This document shows, piece by piece, positions 1-8,901 of a stretch of DNA of 39,111 nt (position 1 is its first letter; every line of letters starts with the position of its first letter). The stretch lies in the NCBI GenBank assembly GCA_937858715.1, contig CALLZY010000191.1:1-39111 (forward strand). Direction: 5' to 3'. The notes below the pieces were generated by a model, which worked only from the letters and a program-made list of their open reading frames with translations, was not told the DNA's origin and did no database searches. This DNA is from an uncultured Chitinophagaceae bacterium (GTDB lineage Bacteria > Bacteroidota > Bacteroidia > Chitinophagales > Chitinophagaceae). Both the position numbers and the translations under genes were made by a program.

Positions 1-1382
1 CTATTACCTGATATTGTTTTGGGTGCCAGGCCTGATGAGTGGCGCACAAGCGACTGAACGCCTGCATAAGATCCGGTGAGAATAGTACTGTCGTCTTTCA
101 GAAGCCTGAAAAGCCAGGTGCCGCCGCCTTCCCGGCTTAATAATTTTGAAGCGTTATTTTCGATAAGTAATGTGCCATCGTGGTGGCCAACCAGTATTTT
201 TCCCCTGTTTTCATTCAGGTTCCAAACCTGCCCATCGGTGTTTTCTATTTTATAGAAGAAACCTCCCGATAGTCCAATGTCTTCAGTTGGTTGAACCGTT
301 AGTTTACTGGCATACACACCATCGGATGTACCGGCATACAGTTCGTTGTTTACAACACGAACTGCATAAATTGGCAATCGGGCTTTATAAACCGGAGGAA
401 TAATTTTAATTGCTGAGTTAAAGTTTATCCTGTCTATTCCTTCGTCAAGCCCCGTCCAAAGGTTTTGCTGGTCATCAATAAACAGGCTTAGCACATTGTT
501 GTTTTGCATTCCGTTTTCAGTATAGAAATGCCTGGTTGCCTTTCCCTGCCTGTCGAAGAAAAAAACTCCGTTAGAAACAGTACCTGCGGCGAAAGTACTT
601 TCGTTTACCTGTATGGCTGTATAGATTTGTGCTTTGGTAATCTTATCGGATACAGAAAATGGCCAGGCATAATTTTTACTTACTAAGTAAAGCCCGGTTC
701 TCAATGTAAAGACTAATAAAGTATCGCCGCTGTATGGCTGCACAGCAGTTATAAGAGTGTTTTTTAACAGCTCTTCCCCGGCAGGTTTCCAGGCTTTACC
801 ATCAAAAAAATCAAAACCTTCAAAACCATTCTGGGCATACAGTGTGTTATTACACAAACCCATAAATGACCATCTGGCCCCATTCGGCGCCTCATACCTG
901 GTTATAGAACCCCTGCCAGCCGGGTTGTATCTGAAAATTTTTCTTGAAGTCCTGAAAAACACCTCTTCATTTTTGATAATAATATTCCAGACATCCCCAA
1001 AAGCCCTGTCGCCAGGAGCTACTAAGTTCAGAAGTGAATGGTAAACAAGAATTCCCTGTTCATTTGGAAAGAAGTAGCCAAAAGCGTCCTGTCCTCCCGT
1101 ATATATTTTCCCGTCATTTGCGAGAGCAAGGGATCTTACGATGGTTTTGTTGGGCAACGGGTATAGCTTCCACTCCTTATTGTTATATGATAACAAACCA
1201 GAGTTATTGGCAAAATACAAATACCCGGTTTTGTCCTGGATGATTTGCCAGTTTTGGGATCCGGCCCCGGTTTCTTCATGCGGGTAATTCGAAATATCGG
1301 GCACACCAATAGTCTCCTGAGAATGCAATTTTACTAGCCAGGCAAAAAAGAAAAGTGCTGATATGAAAAATTTTGATGGCAT
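1..1382 (-). CDS. Two-component-type propeller sensor/regulator, N-terminal part (cut by window edge)
   Basis: The reading frame starts at a CAT (ATG on the minus strand) at 1380-1382 and stays open to base 1, giving about 460 residues without a stop. It begins with a signal peptide (MPSKFFISALFFFAWLVKLHSQ). The rest is propeller-like, with Reg_prop-type blades such as NNNVLSLFIDDQQNLWTGLD, QNWQIIQDKTGYLYFANNSG and the stretch around LYAGTSDGVYAS. In this family the periplasmic propeller senses an oligosaccharide and is followed by a Y_Y_Y domain, a membrane helix and either a histidine kinase/AraC output (hybrid two-component system) or a LuxR-type output. That part lies outside the window, so the output type cannot be told. 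It is divergent from the susC-like gene with about 290 bp between, which suggests it regulates that locus; this is inference from position. Confidence 0.82.
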   Translation of the reverse strand, partial: MPSKFFISALFFFAWLVKLHSQETIGVPDISNYPHEETGAGSQNWQIIQDKTGYLYFANNSGLLSYNNKEWKLYPLPNKTIVRSLALANDGKIYTGGQDAFGYFFPNEQGILVYHSLLNLVAPGDRAFGDVWNIIIKNEEVFFRTSRKIFRYNPAGRGSITRYEAPNGARWSFMGLCNNTLYAQNGFEGFDFFDGKAWKPAGEELLKNTLITAVQPYSGDTLLVFTLRTGLYLVSKNYAWPFSVSDKITKAQIYTAIQVNESTFAAGTVSNGVFFFDRQGKATRHFYTENGMQNNNVLSLFIDDQQNLWTGLDEGIDRINFNSAIKIIPPVYKARLPIYAVRVVNNELYAGTSDGVYASKLTVQPTEDIGLSGGFFYKIENTDGQVWNLNENRGKILVGHHDGTLLIENNASKLLSREGGGTWLFRLLKDDSTILTGSYAGVQSLVRHSSGLAPKTISGN

Positions 1383-1628
1383 TGTAATCAGGCAGGTGCA
1401 AGTTCAGGCAATAATGATTAATTGAGAAACTATTTCTGTATTCAATAGTTGTGGTGAACTAAGTGACTGATTATCAATTATGATTTTTGTTCTTGTAGTA
1501 GCCATGTAGTGTTTGCCTATTTGTAATGGCTGCGCAATTATATCAATTTTGCATAACCATTTCTAACAAAAATGATTGCTATGAGCGGATAATTCTTATT
1601 AATCCCATCAAATTTTTCAAATCAATAA

Positions 1629-1647
1629 TCCGCAAACTGACTGCGGA
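1629..1647. promoter_or_regulatory. Small hairpin in the leader of the susC-like gene
   Basis: TCCGCA (1629-1634) and TGCGGA (1642-1647) form a perfect 6-bp stem with a 7-nt loop, ending 26 bp before the chosen ATG at 1674. The rest of the 1383-1673 gap is AT-rich. I found no full TAnnTTTG element with a proper -33 box in it, so the promoter of the susC-like gene was not located. The hairpin may affect translation or be chance. Confidence 0.25.
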
Positions 1648-1673
1648 AAAACTTCAAAAACAAGTATTTGCTT

Positions 1674-4600
1674 ATGAAAAGAACTACTCAAAAAAATGGA
1701 AACAGCATCCGGCACAAACTATTTGCCGGAATGCTTTTGTTTGCCTCTCTCCTGTTTGCAGGGGCTCTGCTTGCCCAGCAAACAGTTAGGGGAACGGTTA
1801 AAGACAGTAAAGGTCTGCCTGTGGCCGGTGCCAGTGTGACAATAGCTAAAACCTCCCGTGGCGCCACTACCGATAATAGTGGCCAATTTGTTATACAGGC
1901 GGCTGTTAATGATGTCCTTTCTATTACTTATATCGGACTGGCACCTCAGTCTGCCACCGTGATTAGCGGAAAAACTGTTTATGAATTTGTAATGACGGAG
2001 GCCGACCAGCAAATGCAGGCGGTTGTGGTAACGGCCCTGGGTATTAAAAGACAGGAAAGGTCACTGGGTTATGCCACCCAATCTGTAGAAGGAAAAACGC
2101 TGCAGGCTGTAAAAGGTGTGGATGTAGCCACATCTTTAACCGGAAAAGTTTCGGGCATGATTGTTAAAAACAGCCCCGAGTTCGCTAATGCTCCCGATGT
2201 AACTATCAGGGGCGTAAGTCCGCTGATAGTTATTGACGGGGTTCCTTATGGCAACCTGAGCCTGAGAGACATCCCTTCAGACGATATTGAAACAATAAAT
2301 GTATTGAAAGGTGCAACAGCTTCAGCATTGTATGGTGAAAGAGGCGGAAACGGAGCGATAATGATTACTACCAAAAGGGGTGCTTCTTCCAAAGGAGTAA
2401 GTGTATCATTTAACAGCAGTACTATGTTTACTGCCGGCTATCTTGCCATACCCGAAATGCAGTCATCATTTGGCCGTGTGGTAAGTACAGCAAACAATAC
2501 TTATGTTGGCTCTGCCGATGGTGCCTGGGGCCCGGCGCTGGAAGGACAAACTGTAAAACAGTGGGATCCGGTTACAAAAACCTATGTTGAAATGCCATAT
2601 ACCGCCAGAGGTAAAGACAACTTTAAGAATTTTCTCAACCAGGGCTTTATTCTTAATAATAATCTGAGCCTTGCACAAACAGGTGAAATGGGTGGCATCA
2701 GGGCATCTGCCACATGGGTGCAGAACAAAGGAACTTATCCTAACTCCATGTTCAACAAAGTAACATTTACTCTTGGTGGTGATATCAGGATAAAGAAGTT
2801 TTCTCTCTCTTCTTCTATGTCATATAACAAACAAAAGTCTCCCAATATTGGTTTTAGTGGTTACACAGCCTATGATCCAATGTATAGCCTTCTGATATGG
2901 GGCGCACCAGACTGGAATGTGCTGGAATACAAAGACTACTGGATGGTACCCAACGAAACACAAAACGCCAGCTATACCGCCGGAAACAATAATCCATATT
3001 TCGATCGTTATGAAAGGCTGCAGACCTATGACAGAGACGTTATTAACGGACAGCTTACCCTTAATTATGACATCCTGAGCTGGCTGAAAGTAACAGCAAG
3101 AACAGGATATGATAATTACAATCTTTCAAAAGATATCAGGGTGTCCAAGGGTTCCTTCCAGGGTGCCGGTAACGCTACTGTTATCCCCGGCGGAACAGAA
3201 GTGTGGGGCGAATCTCAAAAAGGCTCTTACAATAAAGGAATAAGCCGTGGCTTTAGCACCAATAATGAGGCGATGATAATAGCAAACAGAAAAATTAAAG
3301 ATTTTACGCTGGACGGGTTTGTGGGCGGAGCAGTTTTTTACAAGCAGGATGAAGGTATGGAAGCCAGAACAAGAAGCGGATTGTCAATTCCCGGCTACTA
3401 TTCACTGAAAGCTTCCATCGATCCGGTTAACGTTTTATCGCTAATCACAAAGAAACAAACAAATAGTCTGTTTGGAAAAGTTGGAGTAAACTGGAAAAAC
3501 ATTGCCTTCCTTGAAGGAACAATCAGAAACGACTGGACCTCTGTACTCAGCGAAAAAGAAAGATCTTATTTCTATCCTTCTGTAGCGGGTAGTTTTGTAG
3601 CCTCAGAATTTCTGAAAAACCTCAACTGGCTTTCTTTCTGGAAACTGAGAGGTTCGTGGACACAGTTTAAGACAACCCCAAGCATATATTCCATTAATGA
3701 TGTTTATTCTATTGCTACCAATCAGTGGGGAACACTGGGAACAGCAACTTATCCTACAACCATAAGGCCCGATGATATCTTTCCGCAGAGCCAGAACACA
3801 ACAGAGGTTGGTACATATGCTGCATTCCTGAAAAACAGGGTTTCGTTTGACGTGGCTGTTTACAAAAAACGTTTTTACGATTTGATTCAAACGGTTAGCA
3901 TCAGCCCGTCATCAGGATTTACTGGTGTTTACACAAATATTGATGAAGAACGTACCACCAAGGGTGTTGAAGTAACATTAGGCGGCACACCAATCAGAAA
4001 TAATAAATTAAGGTGGGACATTTCTTTCAACTGGTCAACCTTCGCCACCCGTTACACTAAGATGGACTCATTATATTCTGTAAAAAAAAGGGATTGGATT
4101 GGTGTTGGCAAAAGAACAGACTACTATGCTTATAACGAATACCAGACAGATAACAGCGGCAATGTTGTTTTTAACAACGGAGCTCCAACCTATAAGCCAA
4201 TTACATCACTTGCAGGCTATTCCGATCCGGACTGGATATGGGGTGTAAGCAATACCCTGAAGTTTAAAAACATTGCTGTCAATTTTTCATTTGATGGCAG
4301 AGTTGGTGGACTGGCACAGTCAATTACAGAGATGTATATGTGGCGTTCGGGCAACCACCCCAATTCGGTTACAGAACAAAGATACCTTGACCAAAAAATT
4401 CCAGGCTCTAAGAACTACCTAGGCGGCGGTGTAAAGGTTGTTTCTGGCTCCATTACTTATGATGCCAACCAGCATGTGGTAAGCGATACCCGTGTGTTTG
4501 CGCCAAATGATGTTTATACTACGTACAAATCTTATATAGAAGGATTGCACAAAGGCACCGCATGGGGCGGCTCTCCGTCTCCGGTTGATTTATATTCAAC

Positions 4601-4817
4601 TACTTTCCTGAAACTAAGAGAGTTGTCTGTTACTTACACCGTACCAATGAGTATTGCCAGTAAGATTAATTCAAAAGGAATTTCTGTTTCAGCAATAGGC
4701 CAGAATCTGATTTATTGGGCCAAAAAATTTAAGTACTCAGATATAGACGGTGGCTCAGACAATTTTGTAGATCCGTCTCTGCGCTATATCGGTCTTAACA
4801 TTAAAATCGATTTCTAA
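1674..4817 (+). CDS. SusC/RagA-family TonB-dependent outer-membrane transporter
   Basis: This 1,047-residue protein imports oligosaccharides through the outer membrane using TonB energy. It starts with a signal peptide (hydrophobic core LFAGMLLFASLLFAGALLAQ). A carboxypeptidase-regulatory-like domain follows at about residues 37-112 (TVRGTVKDSKGLPVAGASVT). The plug domain holds the SusC family signature with VVVTALGIKR and LIVIDGVPYG, then DIETINVLKGATASALYGER. A long beta-barrel ends in the terminal phenylalanine typical of outer-membrane proteins (NIKIDF). The ATG at 1674 is chosen over the upstream in-frame TTG at 1668, which would add only two residues. The susD-like gene follows after 20 bp, forming the usual pair. 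No N-terminal STN domain is seen, so direct anti-sigma signalling is not indicated. Confidence 0.96.
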   Translation: MKRTTQKNGNSIRHKLFAGMLLFASLLFAGALLAQQTVRGTVKDSKGLPVAGASVTIAKTSRGATTDNSGQFVIQAAVNDVLSITYIGLAPQSATVISGKTVYEFVMTEADQQMQAVVVTALGIKRQERSLGYATQSVEGKTLQAVKGVDVATSLTGKVSGMIVKNSPEFANAPDVTIRGVSPLIVIDGVPYGNLSLRDIPSDDIETINVLKGATASALYGERGGNGAIMITTKRGASSKGVSVSFNSSTMFTAGYLAIPEMQSSFGRVVSTANNTYVGSADGAWGPALEGQTVKQWDPVTKTYVEMPYTARGKDNFKNFLNQGFILNNNLSLAQTGEMGGIRASATWVQNKGTYPNSMFNKVTFTLGGDIRIKKFSLSSSMSYNKQKSPNIGFSGYTAYDPMYSLLIWGAPDWNVLEYKDYWMVPNETQNASYTAGNNNPYFDRYERLQTYDRDVINGQLTLNYDILSWLKVTARTGYDNYNLSKDIRVSKGSFQGAGNATVIPGGTEVWGESQKGSYNKGISRGFSTNNEAMIIANRKIKDFTLDGFVGGAVFYKQDEGMEARTRSGLSIPGYYSLKASIDPVNVLSLITKKQTNSLFGKVGVNWKNIAFLEGTIRNDWTSVLSEKERSYFYPSVAGSFVASEFLKNLNWLSFWKLRGSWTQFKTTPSIYSINDVYSIATNQWGTLGTATYPTTIRPDDIFPQSQNTTEVGTYAAFLKNRVSFDVAVYKKRFYDLIQTVSISPSSGFTGVYTNIDEERTTKGVEVTLGGTPIRNNKLRWDISFNWSTFATRYTKMDSLYSVKKRDWIGVGKRTDYYAYNEYQTDNSGNVVFNNGAPTYKPITSLAGYSDPDWIWGVSNTLKFKNIAVNFSFDGRVGGLAQSITEMYMWRSGNHPNSVTEQRYLDQKIPGSKNYLGGGVKVVSGSITYDANQHVVSDTRVFAPNDVYTTYKSYIEGLHKGTAWGGSPSPVDLYSTTFLKLRELSVTYTVPMSIASKINSKGISVSAIGQNLIYWAKKFKYSDIDGGSDNFVDPSLRYIGLNIKIDF

Positions 4818-4837
4818 TCAACCCAAAAATTAATGCA

Positions 4838-6364
4838 ATGAAAAAATATATAAGATTTACGGCCGCATTATTAATTTCTGCAGGCATATTAAGCGGCTGC
4901 AGCAAATTCGATGACATAAACAGCAACCCCGATGCTACAGAACAGGTTAACCCTGCGATGCTGGCGACCAAAATAATTTTAACCAACGTAAAATTTGGCG
5001 GTCTTGATGCCATGGCTTACCTGTCAGATAATGGCATGGCAAAATATGTTGCCTTTGCCAACCAGAGTATTATGCCCTCGCAATACAATTATATTGGCGC
5101 TACAGGTTTTGGCGGCATGACAATGTTGCCAAATGTCGAAGCAATGCTGGAATATGCGAAAGGCAGCACCATGGAGAACTCGTACAAAGGGCTTGGAAAG
5201 TTTATGAAAGCCTGGATGTTTTATAACCTTACCATGCAGGTAGGAGATATTCCATACACTGATGCTGGGCTTGGAAAGACAGGATACATAACGCCTAAGT
5301 ATGATACACAGGAAAGCATATTGAAGAGTATTTTAGATGAACTGAAAGAAGCAGATCAGCTATTCGCAGCAGGCGTTAAGTTTGATGGAGACCCAACGCC
5401 TTACGCCGGCGACCCGGCCAAATGGAGAAGGGCTGTTAATTCGTTCTCCCTTAAAGTGCTGATGTCGTTGAGTAAAAAATCTGAAGTTCCGTCGCTGAAT
5501 GTAAAAACAAGATTTGCGGAAATAATTAATGCCGGCTATATACTAGAAAGCACAACTGGCTTTCTGGGTTTGAATTATTCAAGTACCAACGTACACCCAA
5601 TGTCGGGCACCAACGACCTGTTTACAAGCAGAACTATTGTAACAACAACGGTTATTGACAACCTGAAACTTTATAACGACAGGAGATTATTCTATTACGC
5701 CGACCCGGCTGTTGCAAAAATTAATGCTGGTTTATTGGAAACCGATACTGCCGCCTATGTAGGAGCTGTTGTTTCAGATAACTACGATGATATAACAGTT
5801 GGCCATAGCCAGAAAAAGTATTCTTTGTTGAACTCACGGTATCTGAAACTGGCAACCAGCGAACCAAGGATGCTCGTAACCTATGCAGAACAACAACTGA
5901 TACTTGCAGAAGCCAGGGTTCTTGGCTGGATTACAACAGGCACTGCTCAGAACTATTACGAAACCGGTGTAAGGGCGGCATTGGCCAGCGTAATGGCCAC
6001 CAGCTCTGCTTATGCACATAACAGGGCTATCGACCAGACATATATCAACAACTATTTTACCGGAGAGGCTGCGTTTAAGGCAGTAACCGCCGATCAGCTT
6101 AAACAGATTTGGATGCAGCGGTACTTCCTGAATTTTATGATGGATCCTATTTCTTCTTATTATGAATACAGGAGAAATGGATTTCCCGTGTTCCCAATCA
6201 ACCCATTAACCTCACTGAACGAGAATAACAAAAATGCAATTCCCGTTCGTTGGTTATATCCCAGCTCCGAGGCAAATTATAACAGGCTAAACCTGATAGA
6301 GGCGCTGGCAAGGCAATACGGAGGAGTGGATGAGATAAATAAGGTAATGTGGATATTACAGTAG
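4838..6364 (+). CDS. SusD/RagB-family surface glycan-binding lipoprotein
   Basis: This 508-residue lipoprotein is the substrate-binding lid of the neighbouring SusC-like transporter. The N-terminus is a lipoprotein signal with lipobox LSGC, placing the lipidated cysteine at residue 21. The sequence right after it (FDDINSNPDATEQVNPAMLA) is typical of the SusD-like_2 branch, and the TPR-like helical body continues to residue 508. It lies 20 bp after the susC-like gene, so co-transcription is expected. A strong hairpin lies 27 bp after its stop (6392-6415) and may lower expression of the downstream enzymes relative to susCD. The exact ligand cannot be read from the sequence; the neighbouring GH16 enzyme points to a beta-glucan. 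Confidence 0.95.
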   Translation: MKKYIRFTAALLISAGILSGCSKFDDINSNPDATEQVNPAMLATKIILTNVKFGGLDAMAYLSDNGMAKYVAFANQSIMPSQYNYIGATGFGGMTMLPNVEAMLEYAKGSTMENSYKGLGKFMKAWMFYNLTMQVGDIPYTDAGLGKTGYITPKYDTQESILKSILDELKEADQLFAAGVKFDGDPTPYAGDPAKWRRAVNSFSLKVLMSLSKKSEVPSLNVKTRFAEIINAGYILESTTGFLGLNYSSTNVHPMSGTNDLFTSRTIVTTTVIDNLKLYNDRRLFYYADPAVAKINAGLLETDTAAYVGAVVSDNYDDITVGHSQKKYSLLNSRYLKLATSEPRMLVTYAEQQLILAEARVLGWITTGTAQNYYETGVRAALASVMATSSAYAHNRAIDQTYINNYFTGEAAFKAVTADQLKQIWMQRYFLNFMMDPISSYYEYRRNGFPVFPINPLTSLNENNKNAIPVRWLYPSSEANYNRLNLIEALARQYGGVDEINKVMWILQ

Positions 6365-6391
6365 GCAGTCAGTAGTTCATATAGCGTTCAT

Positions 6392-6415
6392 CCCCGGTGC
6401 CTTAGTGCACCGGGG
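6392..6415 (+). terminator. GC-rich hairpin between susD-like and GH16 genes
   Basis: CCCCGGTGC (6392-6400) pairs perfectly with GCACCGGGG (6407-6415) around a 6-nt loop. A T-run (TTTTTT) follows only about 10 bp later, so it is not a perfect intrinsic terminator. It could act as partial attenuation or as an mRNA-stabilising 3' end for susCD. This is a common arrangement in SusCD loci, where the two membrane proteins need more transcript than the enzymes. Confidence 0.6.
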
Positions 6416-6465
6416 CAATGAACAAATTTTTTAAAAGGAGGCTTTTTACCCGTCAATCAACAGGA

Positions 6466-7260
6466 ATGAAACAACTTCTTATTCTCATTCTGACAGCCTT
6501 TATTCTTCAGTCTGCGAAATCACAAAGCAATCAGTGGAGCCTTATATGGCAGGATGAATTTAACTATAATGGTCTGCCCGACTCTACCAAGTGGGTTTTT
6601 GATACAAAAGGTAATGCTCATGGATGGGGCAACAATGAAAAGCAACATTATACAGCATACAACACCGGGAATGCTGTGGTGGAAAAAGGTTCTTTAAAAA
6701 TAATTGCCCGAAAACAAAAGACAGATAAACGGGATTACACATCTGCCCGCCTGATAACAAAAGGAAGGGCTTCTTTTCAGTACGGAAAAATTATTGCCCG
6801 CATAAAACTACCTGGCGGTAAAGGTGTCTGGCCCGCATTTTGGATGCTCGGAAATAATATTGATTCCGTTGATTGGCCCCGGTGCGGCGAAATTGATATT
6901 ATGGAGCATGTAGGGTATGAGCCGGACAGCATTTATGGAACTATTCATTCCAATGCTTACAACCACATGAAGGGAACACAAAAAGTCAAAGCAATAGCTA
7001 TAAAAAAACCTTATACAAGATTTCATAAATACTCAATCGAGTGGACTCCCGAAAAAATTGACTTTTTTGTTGATGGGAAAAAACTGAATTCTATCGATAA
7101 CGAATACCTCACAGATAAAGAGTGGCCATTTAATCAGCCTTTTTATATTATCCTTAACTTGGCTGTTGGTGGAAACTGGGGTGGCAAGCATGGTATTGAC
7201 GATGCCGTTTTCCCCTCAACCATGGAGGTGGATTATGTGAGGGTCTATCAAAAAAAATAA
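6466..7260 (+). CDS. Glycoside hydrolase family 16 endo-beta-glucanase (laminarinase-like)
   Basis: This 264-residue secreted enzyme should cut internal beta-1,3 or mixed beta-1,3/1,4 linkages of a glucan with retention. The catalytic signature EIDIMEHVG is intact, with nucleophile E142, helper D144 and acid/base E147. Aromatic subsite residues flank it (GVWPAFWML, and NLAVGGNWGG near the C-terminus). EIDIME rather than a DEIDFE-type motif favours laminarinase/lichenase over xyloglucanase (family knowledge). The ATG at 6466 gives a clean signal peptide (MKQLLILILTAFILQSAKSQ). An upstream in-frame ATG at 6418 would begin right at the base of the hairpin and add 16 charged residues, so it is disfavoured. 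It sits in line with susCD and two further hydrolases. Confidence 0.93.
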   Translation: MKQLLILILTAFILQSAKSQSNQWSLIWQDEFNYNGLPDSTKWVFDTKGNAHGWGNNEKQHYTAYNTGNAVVEKGSLKIIARKQKTDKRDYTSARLITKGRASFQYGKIIARIKLPGGKGVWPAFWMLGNNIDSVDWPRCGEIDIMEHVGYEPDSIYGTIHSNAYNHMKGTQKVKAIAIKKPYTRFHKYSIEWTPEKIDFFVDGKKLNSIDNEYLTDKEWPFNQPFYIILNLAVGGNWGGKHGIDDAVFPSTMEVDYVRVYQKK

Positions 7261-7284
7261 TTGTATGCGTTTGATTATTTATTA

Positions 7285-8901
7285 ATGAAAAAATGGTGGC
7301 TGCTTCATATCGTTCTTCTTTTTTGTTTTATTGCATCCTCACAAAACCCGGCTTCTCCCCCCTGGGACAACACTATCTATAAAAATTGGACCGGCGAATT
7401 TCAGTTAGTGCAAATTAAATCACATGTTGACAGTGTTCTTCAAAAGGCATGGTTTTACAGCAGCACAAAAACAACCCGGCAACCGCTTATCGTTTCATTG
7501 CACACATGGAGCGGTGATTACAACCAGGAAGACCCGTTGGCCAAAGAGGTGTTACTGCGGGACTGGAATTATATTCATCCGGATTTCCGGGGACCGAATA
7601 ATAATCCAATGGCCTGCGGAAGCGAATTGGTGATTGCTGATATTGAAGATGCAATTTTGTATGCAGTGAAGCGGGGAAATGTGGATACAAACAATGTACA
7701 CATCATCGGCGTTTCCGGCGGCGGATATGCTGCACTGCTTGCCTACATGAAACTAACCTATCCTGTAAAAAGTTTTAATGCCTGGGCATCCATCAGCGAC
7801 CTTACAAGCTGGTACTGGGAATCGAAAGGGCGCAATGCGAAATATGCAACCGATATTGAGTTGGTGGCAATGAGCGAAGAAAAAATGAATTGGACAGAAT
7901 TGTACAATCGTTCCCCGATAAACCTTCCGGCACCGGCACAAAGAAAAAAGGCAACGCTGAATCTTTACACCGGCATTCACGATGGTTATACAGGTTCTGT
8001 TCCCATCACTCATTCCGTCTTGTTTTATAATAAAATTGCTGCAGCGCTTTTCCCTGGTAAAGAAGAACATCTTATTTCCGACAGTACAATTGTTTCGCTG
8101 CTTGCTAAAAGAAAAAATCCGGATGCTGATACTTTGCAGAAATTATGTACCCGCATTATTCATCTTCAGAAGCAACTATCGGGTTTAAGTTTTACCCTGT
8201 TTGAAGGCGGACATGAAATGCTGGTTCCTTCAGCGCTGGTCTTGCCTCCGGTTGATGGAAACAAAAACCTGGAGAATTTAAACATACTCACTATCGGAGA
8301 TTCTAATGGCTCATTTGAATATGGCTGGCCGCAGCAAATGGTAAAACTGCTGCCGTATTCAACTATTATCAATAAATCAATTTCTGGAAACACTATAGGG
8401 TTTGATAACCTTGATAAGCCCGAACTGAACACACTGAGGAATGTGCAGCAATATTTAGATGATGCTTATAATAAAATCTCTGCAGGCGCAGAGCTTGATT
8501 TTATTTTTTTGGGGATTGGCACAAATGATGCGAAAGTCGTATTTAAAGACAGGCAAAAGGAGGTAGTTGCCAATATGAATACTTTGGTGCAACAGATAAA
8601 AAATCATGTGGTTGCCCATCATAAAAAAATGCCTGTTATCTGCATTATCTCTCCACCCCCAATGGATGAGCAAAAGATTGACAAGATGAAGTATGGTGGA
8701 GGAGATTTACGACTTCAGAAAAACAACAGGCCGTTTAGCAAAATAGCAAGCACAAACCAGGTTTATTTCCTGAACACTTATGACAGGCTCAAAGAAAAAT
8801 TTGGGATAAAAACTATAGATGGCATTCACCTGAATGAAAAAACTCAGTTTGAGCTTGCCACTTACATACTCAGTTTTATCAACTCAATTCAACAAAAATG
8901 A
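7285..8901 (+). CDS. Two-domain hydrolase: alpha/beta hydrolase fused to SGNH/GDSL esterase
   Basis: This 538-residue exported protein carries two different serine hydrolase domains. The first (about residues 55-310) resembles prolyl-oligopeptidase-like or acetyl-xylan-esterase-like alpha/beta hydrolases, with nucleophile S144 in GVSGGGYAA and a likely catalytic histidine in FEGGHEM. The second (about residues 330-530) is an SGNH domain: block I IGDSNG (S340), block II around SISGNT, block III GTNDA (N414) and block V DGIHLN (D512, H515). A signal peptide follows the ATG at 7285 (LLHIVLLFCFIASSQ); an in-frame TTG at 7261 is the alternative. Deacylation of acetylated polysaccharide fits the neighbours, but the substrate is inferred. 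Its stop overlaps the GH31 start (ATGA), suggesting translational coupling. Confidence 0.85.
   Translation: MKKWWLLHIVLLFCFIASSQNPASPPWDNTIYKNWTGEFQLVQIKSHVDSVLQKAWFYSSTKTTRQPLIVSLHTWSGDYNQEDPLAKEVLLRDWNYIHPDFRGPNNNPMACGSELVIADIEDAILYAVKRGNVDTNNVHIIGVSGGGYAALLAYMKLTYPVKSFNAWASISDLTSWYWESKGRNAKYATDIELVAMSEEKMNWTELYNRSPINLPAPAQRKKATLNLYTGIHDGYTGSVPITHSVLFYNKIAAALFPGKEEHLISDSTIVSLLAKRKNPDADTLQKLCTRIIHLQKQLSGLSFTLFEGGHEMLVPSALVLPPVDGNKNLENLNILTIGDSNGSFEYGWPQQMVKLLPYSTIINKSISGNTIGFDNLDKPELNTLRNVQQYLDDAYNKISAGAELDFIFLGIGTNDAKVVFKDRQKEVVANMNTLVQQIKNHVVAHHKKMPVICIISPPPMDEQKIDKMKYGGGDLRLQKNNRPFSKIASTNQVYFLNTYDRLKEKFGIKTIDGIHLNEKTQFELATYILSFINSIQQK

Noticed and set aside
1-1243. Several plus-strand ORFs of 60-95 residues
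   Set aside because: They are shadows of the leftward propeller-sensor gene, which has a continuous frame with signal peptide and blade motifs over the same bases.
6418-6465. Earlier ATG for the GH16 gene, with an AAAAGGAGG stretch in between
   Set aside because: It starts 2 bp after the hairpin and puts 16 charged residues before the signal peptide. The GGAGG is too far (about 27 bp) from the chosen ATG to be a useful ribosome site, and Bacteroidota rarely need one.
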